NCBI RefSeq assembly: GCF_964340395.1
Contig: NC_135560.1
Coordinates: 12,256,598 to 12,320,597 of the forward strand
Source of the DNA: Glandiceps talaboti
Lineage: Eukaryota > Hemichordata > Enteropneusta > Spengelidae
Reading direction: 5' to 3'
Length of the DNA stretch: 64,000 nucleotides
In this document: positions 31,726 through 45,899 of the stretch, one piece after another
How the letters are laid out: each line of letters begins with the position of its first letter
Position numbering within the stretch: position 1 is the stretch's first letter
The notes under the pieces: model-generated
Database searches by the model: none
Told to the model about the DNA's origin: nothing
The model's input: the letters and a program-made list of their open reading frames with translations, nothing else
Made by a program: the position numbers and the translations under genes

Positions 31726-34700
31726 CTACAGAGAAAGAAGATGAACCAGCCAATGAGAAATTTAGCTTAAAAAGCTGAAAGGCATGCTAAATTTATTAGT
31801 CACTACACATATAATATGACACACACACACTCAGTCACTTCATTCAGACTAATAAACCACTCCAGCATTTGATGTTAAATTAGCACTAGAACATAATACA
31901 ACTTTACAACATTGTTTATTATACCAAATTAGATATCCCACAGTTTCACTGTCCTGAAGACTCTACTTCAAACTCAACTGGTGATATGTACTAATTAAAA
32001 GTAGTGAAAGATTACACTGTGATTAATATAGAAACTTGCTGCTAGTAGGTACTTGTATCACAGCTTGAGACAGGCTAATAGGTACATTTGGTGGAACATT
32101 GTTGTATCACTTATATAATCTACTACATGCAAAAACAACAGTTTTAGTTTGTGTCTATCTAAGTTTGCCGATATAGCTTGTTTTTTGTAGTAGTTATGCA
32201 CACTGTAATCAGATGGCTTTCCACAGCTGGCGGATTAGTTTTCTGCTTGATTACATTAGGAAGGCCACAAACTAAGCTTATATTAATTGAAACACAGTTA
32301 TTTTACACCTGAAATCAACAATTAACTATGAGTGTGGTACACAATGGAATAACTTGACATGGGTGATATGGGCTACAGGTAATTTCACTTACCATTGTGA
32401 ACAAATAGGACTCTTCCATTGACAATATCAGCCTGGGTAAAGTTCAAAGTTGCTGACTTTGGATCACTTGTCAGAGCCATGAAACCATTGGTGGGTGTTG
32501 TCAGAGAAAAGACTAATTCTTCTTCTTCTGTGTCTTCGTCCTCTGCACTCAAGTCTTCAGTGGTTACCGTGGTAACAGAATTGATGAAGACTTCCATACC
32601 ATTGTTGATGGTGATTTCAGGTGGCTCATCGTTGACTGGTGTGATAGTTACGTTGATGGAGTATATATTACTGACTTTCTGTGAGTTGGTGGAGTTGGCA
32701 AATAAACTAAACTGGTCGTGTTCACTGTCACTACCATCATGGGCGTAGTATATGAATTCATCGTCTACATCCTCGCTTGTGAAACTCATCAGTGCTATTT
32801 TAGGCATTCGTGTATGTTCAATGTGTCCATGTTTTGGCTTGCTGACGATGATGAAATCAACCAACTTTTCCTTCATGTGCTTGTTGTTGATTTTGATGTA
32901 TTTCTCTGTCAAAGCTTTGGAGCCACCTTCACGAACTTCAAAGTCCTTGACACGAAGTGGAATTATGTCTGGTATGATTTCAATATCAAATATTTGATCT
33001 GTTACTGTCATTATGCCATTCGTTACTTCAAAAGTAAACCGATCTGAGAGTTGTCGGGGTGCCATTTCAACGTACTGTACTCTACCCTGGTTGATTTCAT
33101 TCTGAGTGAACGACACAATAAATTCACTTTCAACTTCAACGACAGGATCGTATTCTTCCACATCATCATACGATGCAGTTGATACACTATATCCTGCTGT
33201 TGGTCGTACTTCACCAAGATTTTTAGCACTCTCTTCTGTTAACAGTCGAAGGTAGCCATTCAGGGGTTGCGTTGTCACCCGAAAGACTAGATCACTAGCA
33301 CCACTTTCTTTATGTGTTACTCTGAGCTGAGACTTCTTTATTGTTGCAACGCCCATCTCCTTGACAACCAAGAGTCTATTCTGAGCAACTTCAGGAGGAA
33401 CCTGGTGACTCTTCAGGAAGATCTTGATATGGACCTGGCCACTCATCTCAACATCTTTAATCTTGACGGTAAAATTGAAGCTGTCTTCGAGATTCTCACT
33501 GTCGTCATGTTGGTAACGAATTCTCTCATTCTTCAATGCTTCTAGATTAAAGTTCTCCAGCCCCTCTTCTTCTCCCTTCTTGAAAAGTCGTCCATGTTTC
33601 GGTGGATCTGTGATGAGAAATTCCACATTTTTGTCCTTGGCATTGAGATTGGTATCAATTGTAAGATTTTCTCCCGACAGTACTATTCCTTTTCCTTTCT
33701 GCAACATTAGCCCGCTGTTTTCACTTATGATGATGTATGGTTCTGAAGCGTCGATCTCAAGAATTCCTGATGCAAAATGTGTCCGTTGATCATCATAGAC
33801 AAAAAATACCATTCTGCCAAAAGGTGCACCATTATGTTTGAACAGTAATTTACCAGCTCTTAAGTCTCCCTGTTTGAATTTAAACACGGGTACACTCACA
33901 TTATTGACATCGACCAACTCCCCGTTTGGAATTCTCTGTCGTATATATTCAAGGTTATCATCATCAAAGTCAATATCAGCATCAGTGTACTGCAAATCAG
34001 CATCAGTTAGCAATCTCTCGCCACTCTCTACAACTCTGAAGAGTTTTTCAACAGTACGTACAGGCTTGTTGTCGTTCTTCATGCTAATGGTGATGTTGAA
34101 GACGCCATTTATGACAGCATCACTGGAATCTTTCAGTTCTGGTTCATTAGTGACTGCCATGGCCATGAACTTGAAGTAATCTTCCATGGCCTCAGTGTCG
34201 TCCTGTTGATATTCTAGTAAACCTTCCATGATGTCTTTGTCTGTAAAAGATGTGACGCCCCACTGTGAAACCTCCATTGTGTCAGGATTGAGGAACTGCA
34301 AACTACCATGCTTCGGTGGAACAGTAACTGTATAATGGAAATTGTCAGCAAGAGGATTTTGGACATATAGGTTTTCTGGAGTAATGATTTTGCTCAGTCC
34401 TTCTCCAACTTCAAGTCCAGAATTGATAACGCCCGTACTGAGTTTATTTGGAGTGTACATCACACTGAAAGTGAAGATACTGGAATCATAGCCTGTTGTG
34501 GAGACCTGGAAATCAAATGTATCATTCACAGGTTGTCTGATGTGGTGTTTGACACGGAATCCAAGGAAACCAGCATTGATGTCATCTTGGGTGAACTGAT
34601 CATAAATTGTGAGATGACCACCAGAGTGTCTGACAAGATGACCCTCTTCTGGTTCTCTAGTTATCGTGTATGTGATAGTGTAATTATTCTGAATGTTATT

Positions 34701-37198
34701 CACTAAGACTGAAGCCAGATGGTCTGAAGTGATTGTCTTTTCCTTGATGACGTCAAGAATTAGGTTTGCGTTGTTGACAACGTTGACTGACACAGCCATA
34801 ACTTCAACATAAACACTAAATACATCAGACGTCACTTCCATGCATGAGGCTTGGAGCTGGAAACTGTCTTCCATGTGTTCAGAATCAAACTGTGAATTGG
34901 AATAACGAACTTTGTCTTTATCAACATGACGCTGGGTAAAATCTCCTGCCAGATCCCACTCGGTGGTAAACATGCGTTGAATTTCACCAAATTTCGGTGG
35001 TACTATGACAGTATACGCAATTGCTAGGTCTTGTCCTGGTGAGTTCGTCACTACTTTTAGTTCATCAGGGTTGAGGATAACAGCCGATTGTGGATTCACT
35101 TTTATTCCTGTATTCTTAGCAATGGTCAATGTCAACTCCAATGCTTCCATTCTCAAGGACACTGGATCACTCCTTTCCTCTGGATCAGAGACTCGAAGTC
35201 CCAATCGAGCTTTAGTTTCTGCACCATCATGCACAAAGTAAATCTTTCCAGTATTGATATCGTCTTGGGTGAACGTTTCAATACTTTTTCCTGGAGCATC
35301 CACATTTTCTAAATATCCCATATTTGCTATGTCGTTGAGGATCGTGTATGTGACATCTTTGGCTGCATTATCAGGATCGACAGCATTCAGCAACTCAGAC
35401 GAAACCACGCGTTTTGTGTTTGTGATCAGCTGGAATACACTATCTGGAGCAAGGATAAGCACTGGGATATCATTCACTGGTTCAACTTCTATTCTAAATA
35501 CAAAATCATTGTCACCTTGTAGGGCTTCAGGTAATTCACCATCATTCCCAAGAATCTGGATTTCAAAAGTCAATCTATCCTGGAAATTTTCCGATCCGTC
35601 ATGAAAATAGATGATTCTGCCACCTATGATATCCAGAAGTGTGAACATATCACTGTCGTCATTTCGTCTTAAGACATCGTGGACAACCTCTCCAAATCTT
35701 GGATCACGAGTGATTTTGAACATGACCTGTGATTCTCTCAGTCCAAGTTCTCCTAAGTCGCCGTTTACCTGAATCTTATCAGAGGTGATAGTGGCTTCAC
35801 CTCCCTCTTGAACCAAAAGAGGCTGCAATATTAAGAATTTTTTACTCTTCTCTTTGTCTTTTCCTCTCTCTTTCTTCTTCTTCTTTTTGTTCTTTTTATC
35901 ATCATCATCATCATCATCTTCTTCTTCAACTTCTGTGTCTGCATTACTAACTGTTAGATCTTCAATGATGTCAGTTGGATCTTCAGGTGGTTTCTCACAA
36001 ACATTGATATTACATTTGCATTCATAGTCGGCCCAGCCAGATTCGGTACATTCAGCATCAGGGATACAAGGTTCTTTGGAGGTGCACGGATATTCCCAGA
36101 CACATCCAACTTTCATTAAATTGGTAACACGGCTGTCTTCTAGACTGTTGACAACATTATTGATTTCAATATCCCGCATACAACCAAGGAATGATCCGTC
36201 CCCTTCTTCACCTGTCATTGATGCTAAATCAAGTCTTGATGCCATCGTACGAGCTCTTTCCACCAAACCACCAACATACAGTGGTCCTCGCAGTTCAAGG
36301 ACTTCACCCTCTTCATCTGGTAAGGGCAAGGTTTCTGGTTTGTGATCGATGCTTATTTCTAAGAAGGACTCTTCTATTCGTAGTAACACCCAATGCCATT
36401 CTTTGTCATTCAACTTGATGCTTGATTGGAAGTTAACTTTTCCTATTCCCTTGTTTACCAGCATTCTCAGTGCTCCGTCTACAAGTTCGACAGCGATGAA
36501 ATCATCATCTTCTCCAGCATTGTAGAGAAGGAGTCCCTTTTCACTGTGAGTTTTTAACCAACAAGCAAATGATCCTCGTTCTTCTACTTCCCACCTAGAG
36601 AATTGCACAAACGATTCACTTTCTGTAAAGCTGATAGGATCATTTTTGGCAGCTGAAAATTCAGGACTGCAATCCCATGTCACGTCACGAATGTCAACAT
36701 ACTGTTTCAAGTCAGCTTCCAAAATTTCTTGCACAGTTTCAAACACATTCACATCATTAAACATGACATCACTGATGCATCCTCGGAAACTCTTGTCTGA
36801 TTCCCCAATATAATCTTTGTCCAAGTTTCCGGTACCACCTACAAACACTCCTTCTTCAATGTTCAATTCATAAGATGCTCCTGATGAATATGCAGTTGAC
36901 ATATGAATCCCATCAATTGTCAGGTTCACATTTTCATTCACTCTCACCAGATCAATGTTATGCCACAGCAAATCATTTACTTTCACATCCGAGCTTTGAA
37001 GCTCTAAAATTCCAGCACCCAAATCCATCCAGACTTGAACACCCCCACTGTGAAGTTCTATGATACAATAGTCTGTTTTCCCGGCAGCCAAAAACAGGAG
37101 GCCCCTAGAGCGACTGGTACGGAAACGTAGATGTACCTCTGTCTCACTGCTGGCTTCTGTCATAGGAAATCTTATATAACTGGCACCGTAGAAAGAAG
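29033..37198 (-). CDS. CSPG4: CSPG4/NG2 chondroitin sulfate proteoglycan, two giant exons; signal-peptide exon not found
   Basis: Exons 37198-32393 and 31725-29033 join in phase 1 to about 2499 aa plus stop (human CSPG4 2322 aa). Order: two laminin-G domains (residues ~2-180 and ~185-370), an EGF-like six-cysteine module (~372-401), an acidic then basic run (~424-454), 15 CSPG repeats (FTQxDI..G...Y.HDGS signature counted 15 times), a membrane segment VIIPIIVVIILATVVVIVVIW, a stop-transfer RMRRR and a ~145-residue Pro-rich cytoplasmic tail. The tail ends CRTSNPTLQKNQYWV; the last block, with the QYWV PDZ-binding end, is nearly identical to vertebrate CSPG4. Vertebrate CSPG4 is a single-pass cell-surface proteoglycan that links matrix ligands and growth factors to PDZ scaffolds. 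A juxtamembrane SG followed by acidic residues is a possible glycosaminoglycan site (inference). The acceptor at 37199 shows that the signal peptide lies in an upstream exon. Confidence 0.95.
31726..32392 (-). other. CSPG4: CSPG4 intron within repeat 10
   Basis: 667-bp GT..AG intron (GTAAGT donor at 32392, CTGTAG acceptor). Nothing else seen in it. Confidence 0.85.
32393..37198 (-). CDS. CSPG4: CSPG4 giant exon (LamG to CSPG repeat 10)
   Basis: 4806 nt open throughout. Acceptor TTTATGTTGACAG; donor AATG|GTAAGT. Starts ...SFYGASYIRFP at the first LamG strand and ends RVLFVHN. The reading frame continues upstream to MLIIFPSLFMLTA, which is intron read-through that only superficially resembles a signal peptide. 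Confidence 0.93.
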
Positions 37199-40100
37199 CT
37201 GTCAACATAAACAGAGAAGGAAAGATTATCAGCACAAAAACATCTCATTGCAGAAATGTCTCATTGTAGATCTCGTGAGATATGCAAATATGCCTACCAA
37301 CCACAGTTGTCAAACGGGATTGTGGTCAAGCTTTCATCGTGGCTATGTGTGATGATGTTGAGAACAATAGTGTTGGTAAGTGTTTGAGACTTTCAGTTTG
37401 ACCACCCTCAAGTGGTTGCTATGGATGCAATGGCTCACTTGGGATCTCATGAGATCTGCTGCGAGACGAAGAAAGGCTTATTAACATTATCATAAGAACA
37501 AACACTATACTATACATATTACAGTAGCACATAGTCCATGCTGTGATTTTTTCTTAGTTATATTTCCATGATTTCTCCACTCTTAGGTGACACAGAAAAG
37601 TCATTTTTACAATCATGTATCGTGCGATTTCTCTAAATTATAATTATAGTAATTGGCAAATCTGGTTTGTAGAGTTCTGCTATACAGATGGGCAAGGATT
37701 GAAAATAATGAATTTTAGGAGTTTTTTTTTTATTCCCACAGCTGCCCTGAGCATTGTTTCAAGATGATCTTAACTCTATTTCCCATAATGCCTCACACCA
37801 GGGTACAGCATGAATTTTCAAAGCCTGCATCACATAAAATGTTTAGGTTAGCACCAACACATTCTACCTACAAGACTAGTACAGGGTAAGATTTGAAGTG
37901 ATCTGGAGGCTAGCCATTGGGTTTAACTCTAACTTTACTTGGGTGTAAAGAGATCATCAGATTCAAACTCCAATGGATAGCCCCTAGACTCAGTTATGGA
38001 GCTAGCACAGACGCAGAAGTAAAATTGATGATTTTGATATCGAAAACCTAAAACATCTTTTGAAAAAAAGATTGGGCACACATGACAAGTTTTGGTCGGC
38101 TGCTCTCTAGTATGAACTTGTGAAATGTTTGCATTCACACATACTACAGCTTCCGGGTATTAAATACAAATGAATGAAACACACACAGCATTTATTCATA
38201 CTGCATATACTACATTTTACATATACAAATGTACTACATTTTCAACAATCAAAAATAAACACTGTGTACCCATAAAGTTTGACAAATATATTGCAAGTAA
38301 ATTCACTTTCCAGTATCATCAAAACATACAGGAATTCACAATTCCAGCTATCTAGTACACAACCAACATTCACAGTTACATTACGTCTCCACGGCATTTA
38401 AAATTGGCCAAAGGATTCAATTTTTTTAATAGATATAGCGCCCTCTAGTGGTGAAAACAAAATCATGTCTGTATCAGTAGAATTAACAACAAATTTATTT
38501 TGCATTAATTCATTTATTCATACTCCATTTTGTTTAGCTTTTTTTGTTGTTGAAAATCATGAAAAGTTATTTTAAAAATACCTTCGCTGTTTTATACACA
38601 TGCATAAAAAACTTAAATATATTAAATGTAATTTTACAGCATGTAATAATGAGAAAGAGAAAGAAAGACAGCTAGAGAAAGGCAGAGACAGACGGACAGA
38701 CAGAGCCAGAGAAAAATATGAAAAAGGGTGGGGTAATCTAATCATGAGGAAAAGAAGAAATAGCATTAGTGCCCCCACAGTTGAACTTCCCCTAAATAAA
38801 TTGAGTGTATACACCTTAAAGTTGACTTACGTGATTGATAGAAAATGAATTTAAGCCATCCAAATAAATGCTAATGAACAAAATAATTGCAGAGTCATGA
38901 GAAACACTGCATTATTGATCCTGGGGGAATTTCAAATGATGAATGTTAACACAAGTTCATCTTTGAATAATGATACCAACTTGATGCAATTTTAGAAACA
39001 AAATTTACTGTAATGTATTCAGGTGAAATGGAAATTACTCACAAATGGGGAACAGAAATTCAGAAGAACTAAAGCAGTAAATGGACTCTTGATTTTCATG
39101 GCTGAGTATATATCTATGCTTATTGTGAAGTATAAAACATCTCTCTCTCTCTGATATTATCAGCCTTTAGGGGCCTGACGGTAATTTCCTTTTGATTTGG
39201 CCACTGCCCTAAAACATAGATAACATAATTTTTGAACAGTTGGAACAAAAACTTATTTCATCCACACCTTCACACGACTTCATATGTTGTCTTTGTATTA
39301 TGTTTCTTATCTTGCCACAAGAAATTTGAATTTGAAGTTCAATTCTCACAACCCCTTTACTTCTGTCATGAAAGAAATTCTCTGTATATGAACAAGTATC
39401 GTTACCGCCACCATGACTGTTGGTGATGTCGACAGTCCAGACACTCACTAAATCTTGCTAGAGAGGGCAGTGTTCCACAAAATATCAATGGCAGGCGAAA
39501 ATAAAAATATTTTTTTATTTTGATGTTGGAGCTGAAAATTTGGGTCATCGGGTAATGCAAAACAGAAAAAAAAATAGGGTCACTCTTATAAAACACAACA
39601 AGAAAAACGAGTGATTCACCAATGAGGGCTAAATTTCTAGCATTGAAAATCTCCGAAATTAATTTTCTTCATCCTCTTGTCACGTCCTGTTCAAGAATGA
39701 TCATTCTGCATCAACTTCCAAGGATTAGGCCTTCTTTCACGACTAACATGAATAGCTGCATTTTGTTTGCGAAAACCAATAAACGTGGTATTATGAAAGA
39801 GGCACTATTAAAATTTAATGGAAACAGGGTAAATGACATCGTATCTATGTAGAGAATGACGATTTACCTGATTTTAGTGAAATCATTCTATTTTGTGGTT
39901 CAGTACAAGAAGCTGTATTACAACAATCGTAAAAAAAAAAAAAAAATCCGGTCGTCAAAATTAGGCGCCACAAACCCGTTTAGGTTTACTGTAATCTTGG
40001 ATTCATATAATGCAGCATATTTTTATCAAAGTAATAAAAAACTCTAGCCATGATAATCTAATTTTCCTAATGATTACAATATTTCACTGTCATATCTGTA

Positions 40101-40575
40101 GGTTTTAACACATTAAGACAGAATGAATCATCGCATACATTTTAACGCGGTGTCCATTTTGATGATAGCACCGAGATCACAAGACTTCGACTCTCGTATA
40201 TATACCACAAAACACAGTATCCATTCACCATTTCAGATTAACAGCCAATTATATTCAAACGTAAGCAAGTCATGATTTCATGTTTAAATTACCTATGATC
40301 TACCAGCTCTAAATGGAATTATTTTTTAGATATATCTTTTTTGTTTTCTGCAATTAGTGAACAAACGTACATAATACCAATGGCATTGCAGCACAAATGA
40401 TAATGCTGAAATGAATCATTATCAATGTTTGTTACTATCAATAAAGGTTTGGCATGGCATTGCTAGGAGATTTGACAAATAGTAGTACACACCTAATGAT
40501 GGTAATGAGATGTCAGTAAAAAATTTGGGATTTGTTTCCAAAAAACTTTAACTGTGAGTAAAAAAATTCATTTGT

Positions 40576-40676
<101 letters not shown>

Positions 40677-40847
40677 TATTTGACATTCCCATTATCATAT
40701 CAGTTTGGACTTATATCCTAGTTTAGTGGTTATGAGTGTGTTGTCATAGTTACTTGGATGTTGTTTCTTGTTCATGTTCTGGAATGGTTCGGAATCCTTT
40801 TCCTAATATCCATACTCTCATACCCACAGCCATACCATCAATCATCA

Positions 40848-41035
<188 letters not shown>

Positions 41036-41269
41036 GGCAATAGCTTCATACAACCTAACAGTCCTCTTTTTCGCATAGATCCCTCTAGATTTCAAAGAAT
41101 CCAGTTAAACATGTATTCATACAATAATCACATTATTGCAGCTTAAATCATACACTTGTACACGAACTTCAAAATTAAAGTAAACCCCAACAGTCTCTAT
41201 TCCCATGAGTCTCTGTCTCATAACATATTAAACTAACTTGACCTTGTGCAACAGAAGACATATACTGAA

Positions 41270-41413
41270 CCACAGGAGACTGTGGAATTCATACCTCTTG
41301 AGTCCAAATTATACCACAGGAGACTGTGGAATTCATACCTCTTGAGTCCAAATTATACCACAGGAGACTGTGGAATTCATACCTCTTGAGTCCAAATTAT
41401 ACCACAGGAGACT
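41270..41413. repeat. 44-bp tandem repeat, three copies plus a partial
   Basis: Identical units start at 41270, 41314 and 41358, with a truncated fourth at 41402. Each contains CCACAGGAGACTGTGG, a perfect 6-bp stem with a GAGA loop, and a GAATTC site. Confidence 0.95.
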
Positions 41414-41635
41414 TAGAGAAGTACATCACTGTATCAATTCTTTCAACTTGACGCACTTTAGTTGCGTTTAATGAACCTGTCAGCTGTACTTTGAATTTGC
41501 TCTGTAGCCTAAATTAAATGCCTAATTTAGAAACTACAATGGGAATAATGCAAACAGAAAAGAGGATTTTTAAAAAGGTATGATTTCCAATTGGAAGTCA
41601 TACATGGGGCAAAGAAATAAAATGGTATTACAGCT

Positions 41636-41985
41636 TCAAATGATTTACATAAAATCTATGATCTTGTTCATGATTGGCTGCCCAATATAATTTGCATAAA
41701 TGTAGCATCCCAAAGTAATTTGCATAAAATTTAGTGTTTGGCTGCCCAAAGTGATTTACATAAAATTAATATTTCCTGATTGGCTGCTCAAAGTGATTTG
41801 CCTTAAATTTAGTGTTTGGTTGCCCAAAGTGATTTGCATTAAATTTAGTATTTGGCTGCCCAAAGTGATTTGCATAAAATTTAGCATTTGGCTGCCAAGT
41901 GATTTGCATAACATTTAGTATTTGGCAGCTAAATGTGATTTTAAGTTTTCCTATTGGTTGCCAATGGTGATTTGCAAAATCTATC
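41636..41985. repeat. ~35-bp tandem repeat with ATTTGCAT and GATTGG words
   Basis: About nine diverged units of the form TGATTTGCATAAAATTTAG-TATTTGGCTGCCCAAAG. Five retain an exact ATTTGCAT (octamer ATGCAAAT on the other strand). Confidence 0.85.
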
Positions 41986-44976
41986 CAACCCCGACACATA
42001 TAAAGTACACCATATTTCATTACAGATAATACAAAATGGTAAATAGTACTTCAAACATGACAGTAGCAAAGAAGTCAACAAACAGTGATTATAAAATCTA
42101 ATCTTTCTCCATGTATTTGATCTACATTCAGTATGTGCAATCAACCATACTGATATTATACATGTACATGTAGTATATGCCATACACATGTAACAAGTAA
42201 GTAAGGAAATATTTGTTCACTTTTTGTTATGTTGATTCAAAATGGTGGATGCTACCTACATGTATAAACAGAGTCACTGAGGCAATAAGAATTTCCTTTG
42301 AGTGTTAGTAGTGTAATGTGACTATCATCTCCATATTACATTAATCACTGAATCCAGATTGCAAAATTCTGCATTACAAAAGTAGAAAGAATGTTCATAA
42401 TTCAAATTAAAGACAGTTATATATATACAGACGATCCTTTCGATAGATTGGACAATATATACCCCCACAACACATACCCACAACCACTCATCTAGCTTAC
42501 AATGCAAAATGGCTTCTAGTTACAGCCTTGCCAATCCTGGTCATATTTCTAAATATATCTCTTGGATTTGACTTCCTGCTTTTGTCGTACGCGAATAATC
42601 CTTTGAAAAATGAAACTCACTCTTATAGATCACCGCATCATTTACAGTCAGTCGCCTATTCTACATCTCGGCATGAATCAAGCTTGAGTATGAAATTTTA
42701 ATAGCAAAGAGGTAAATCTTCTCATTTTCACATTTCATCCCTGTCGCAGCCCCAATCCATTCATTATCCTCATCACACAAATTATTGCTTCAACAATTAC
42801 ATCTGACATATTATATTATGTTCGTTGTTATAAATCTTGTCGCAGGAAATACAAATTCAAAGAGTTTGACAACACCTAATCTTCTAAATGAATAAAAATT
42901 CATGTCCTTCCATCAGAATAAACGACAAACGTGACATCGAAGTTGCGTTTATGCGAGTAAATGACCGTACTACTCACTTGCCTCGACTCTAATCAGAAAA
43001 CAAATGACACCGCATCTTATCTGTGTTGTCGAAGGAAGAAAGTAACATATCAATAGTGCTTAGTACCATTTAATCCTGATATGTCCTTGTCACAAACCAC
43101 CACCTGACTAAATAATTAGATACATCTTAGAAGTCAAAGCTTGTGGTAAACCTAATTGTCATGGGTTTACTGGACTAGAATGTCAGATTTCATACTCGAG
43201 AGCTTTTTTATGAAAATGACTCTGTCTGTCGCATTTATCCAGACATGGAGTTTGTATCTTCAAATTTCTTATCAACTTTTGTATGGTTTCCTTGAACTCA
43301 TCTCCTGCTACATGTAAACATGGGTATTCTCTTAACATTCTAAATTTGACCAGAGAGAAAACGGCTTCCCATTCCAAACATAAATACCACATCGTCATTT
43401 TCTTGTCACTTTGTTCACAATCTGATTAAAGTCTGACGTGGTGAATACAACTCTTTCTTTATTTACCTCTGTTTCATTCGTTTATTGTCATTTCTTTTAG
43501 CTTCATCGCCTCCCACATATGACCCTGTATTATAGAAATTCTTGCTCAAATCTAACACTTTTAAATGCCAGTCGACCAATCAGTGAGCTTCATTCTCAAG
43601 ACTCTTGTGGCTTACTGTGGGTATGCATGGCCTAACGGGACCATACACAGCATCTCATAGCCCACAAACAATGTTGTTCAACTCAACTTGCTCACGATTA
43701 TGCCCCATTTTTTGAAATTTCCATTGATGAATGTCTGTATGTATGAAGTTCTGTTCAAGTTTAGTCCTGCTTGCAGACAGAGTATCTGGTAACATTCACC
43801 CAAAAACGGAATTTTTTAAAATGTGATAACATCTTTTATCAAATTTTGTTAAAGCTGAACTTTCAAGTCAGTGACCACGCCAGTAATAAACTGGCTTCCA
43901 ATCCCTCACCATCACTTATACAAATAATATACCTAGTACCTGCTAAATCATCATTTACCATATTCCTGTCAGCTTGTTTCCTGCCTAATACAATGCTATG
44001 TCACGTGGAAATGTATCATATACGAATTTTTGAGATGGTCAAAGTAAAATTGTAGTATTTATGGGCTGATCATATGATTGGTCAATATGTATAGCATCAT
44101 CTGTTCAACGACCAATCAGGAAAGACAACCACTTTTCACATGCACCTGATAGGTGCATGATTCTTATATAGCTAAATGCTTTCAATTTAGATCAGCACAG
44201 TACATACCTGCATTTCTGACCGCACTAAAAATTGAAATATCTCCTTAATGTCAATTTGTTAATTCAAAGGTATAAATCAGATGTGAAATAATAAAGTTAA
44301 TTGGTTTGCTGGTAGATGATAAAAAAGGAATGCTGTATAATGTACCGACCCCTCCCTACAGCATTTAGTATCAACCTATTATATTTGATCATTAACCTGC
44401 AGTGGTAAATTTTATAATACAGGTAACTGAAAATGCATAAACTTTATGTGGCTTTTTAATCATCAATCTACCTTCCAACAAAGATAATACCCGTCTACAA
44501 AATTTATCATTCTGTTTTACTCTTTCATCAACTCTGTCAACAACATCCATTCCCTGCTGTTCTCTGTTTTTGTATGGTCAATTCAGAGTTGACAAGTTCA
44601 AGGAAAAAGAGAATTTATTACTTGCAGTGAGATAATTTTTCATGATGTAGATTGAGTTGCACTTTTCAATCAATTTGGTGTATTCACCTGTGGATTTCTT
44701 AATGTTCAGCTCATTTACATTCATCGCATGATTAAAAGTGATAGCAAAGCCTTAGCTTTATAAGATGCCAAGGAAGTCAATACTTAAAGACGCTATCAAA
44801 CTTTAATATTGATAGAAGCAAGATGTTGACTATTTATATTTCATCAGGGTATATTCCAGTATTAAGTTTTAAGCTGTGTCATTTATATAATAATCCACAC
44901 CTGAAAATACAGTCTTGAATTTTTCATTGGATCTACAAAATATCTCTGACCCCACCCTGGAAAAAGAAATGATGAC

Positions 44977-45475
44977 CTCCCTCCCCATCACTAATCCTAA
45001 GATACAGTAACCCTTCATCATCACTTATCTTAGAAACACAATAACCCCTCCCCCTCACTTATCTTAGAAAAACAATAACCCCCTCCCCACCACTAATCTT
45101 AGAAACACAATAACCCCTCCCCATCACTTATCTTAGAAACACAATAACCCCCTCCCCACCACTAATCTTAGAAACACAATAACCCCCTCCCCACCACTAA
45201 TCTTAGAAACACAATAACCCCTCCCCATCACTTATCTTAGAAACACAATGACCCCTCCCCATCACTTATCTTAGAAACACAATAACCTCTCCCCATCACT
45301 TAACTTAGAAACACAATGGCCCCTCCCCCATCACTTATCTTAGAAACACAATAACCCCCTCCCCATCACTAATCTCAGAAACACATCACCCCTCCCTATC
45401 CATAATCTCAGAAACACAAGAACCATCCCCCACCCCACCCCACCCCACCCCACCACTAATCTTAAACACACTGAC
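44977..45475. repeat. 34-bp C-rich minisatellite
   Basis: About 14 units of CCCCTCCCCATCACTTATC + TTAGAAACACAATAA, ending in a CCCCA run. Confidence 0.92.
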
Positions 45476-45899
45476 ACACCACGTCCCACTCTCAACATGG
45501 CAGCAAAATCAGTCTGGCATAGAGAGTAGACTATTTTCAACTAAAGCTCAAGTTATGAATAATTTACAAGACAGCTTCATTATATATTACAATTAATCAT
45601 AATATATACAGTCGTAATGTTCAACTAAAGTTTAATAGCTTCATGATGCATGGAGGTATTAAAGTATACCTGATGGCCCAAACGCACGCAAAGAAAACAT
45701 AACAATATTTAATAGCAAGATTTTCATCAAGCTACGAAACAAACATTCTGTTTCAGGTTAACTGGCTTCTATTGTAAATGAATGTATGTGTTGGTGATGT
45801 GTAATAATATTATGTTATCCTCACACTACATTCATTAATATATTTTGATTTTAAAAATCCTCATTTTAAAGTAATGTGTTTACATATATATATATATGT

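Noticed and set aside
32419-36418. Several + strand open frames opposite the CSPG4 exon
   Set aside because: Antisense shadows of a long conserved exon; no domain or splice support.
37199-37235. MLIIFPSLFMLTA read-through as the real CSPG4 start and signal peptide
   Set aside because: A strong TTTATGTTGACAG acceptor lies exactly where LamG similarity begins, and vertebrate CSPG4 has a separate leader exon. Not fully excluded.
41270-41413. CRISPR-like direct repeats
   Set aside because: Units are head to tail with no variable spacers, and the genome is eukaryotic.
44139-44170. Hairpin CATGCACCTGATAGGTGCATG with nearby CCAAT words and TATATAG, as a promoter
   Set aside because: The motifs are short and AT-rich sequence gives them by chance; no exon follows.
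45671-45705. Minus-strand MFSLRAFGPS with donor CAG|GTATAC in phase 1, as a CSPG4 first exon
   Set aside because: Phase fits, but there is no hydrophobic signal core and nothing else supports an exon.
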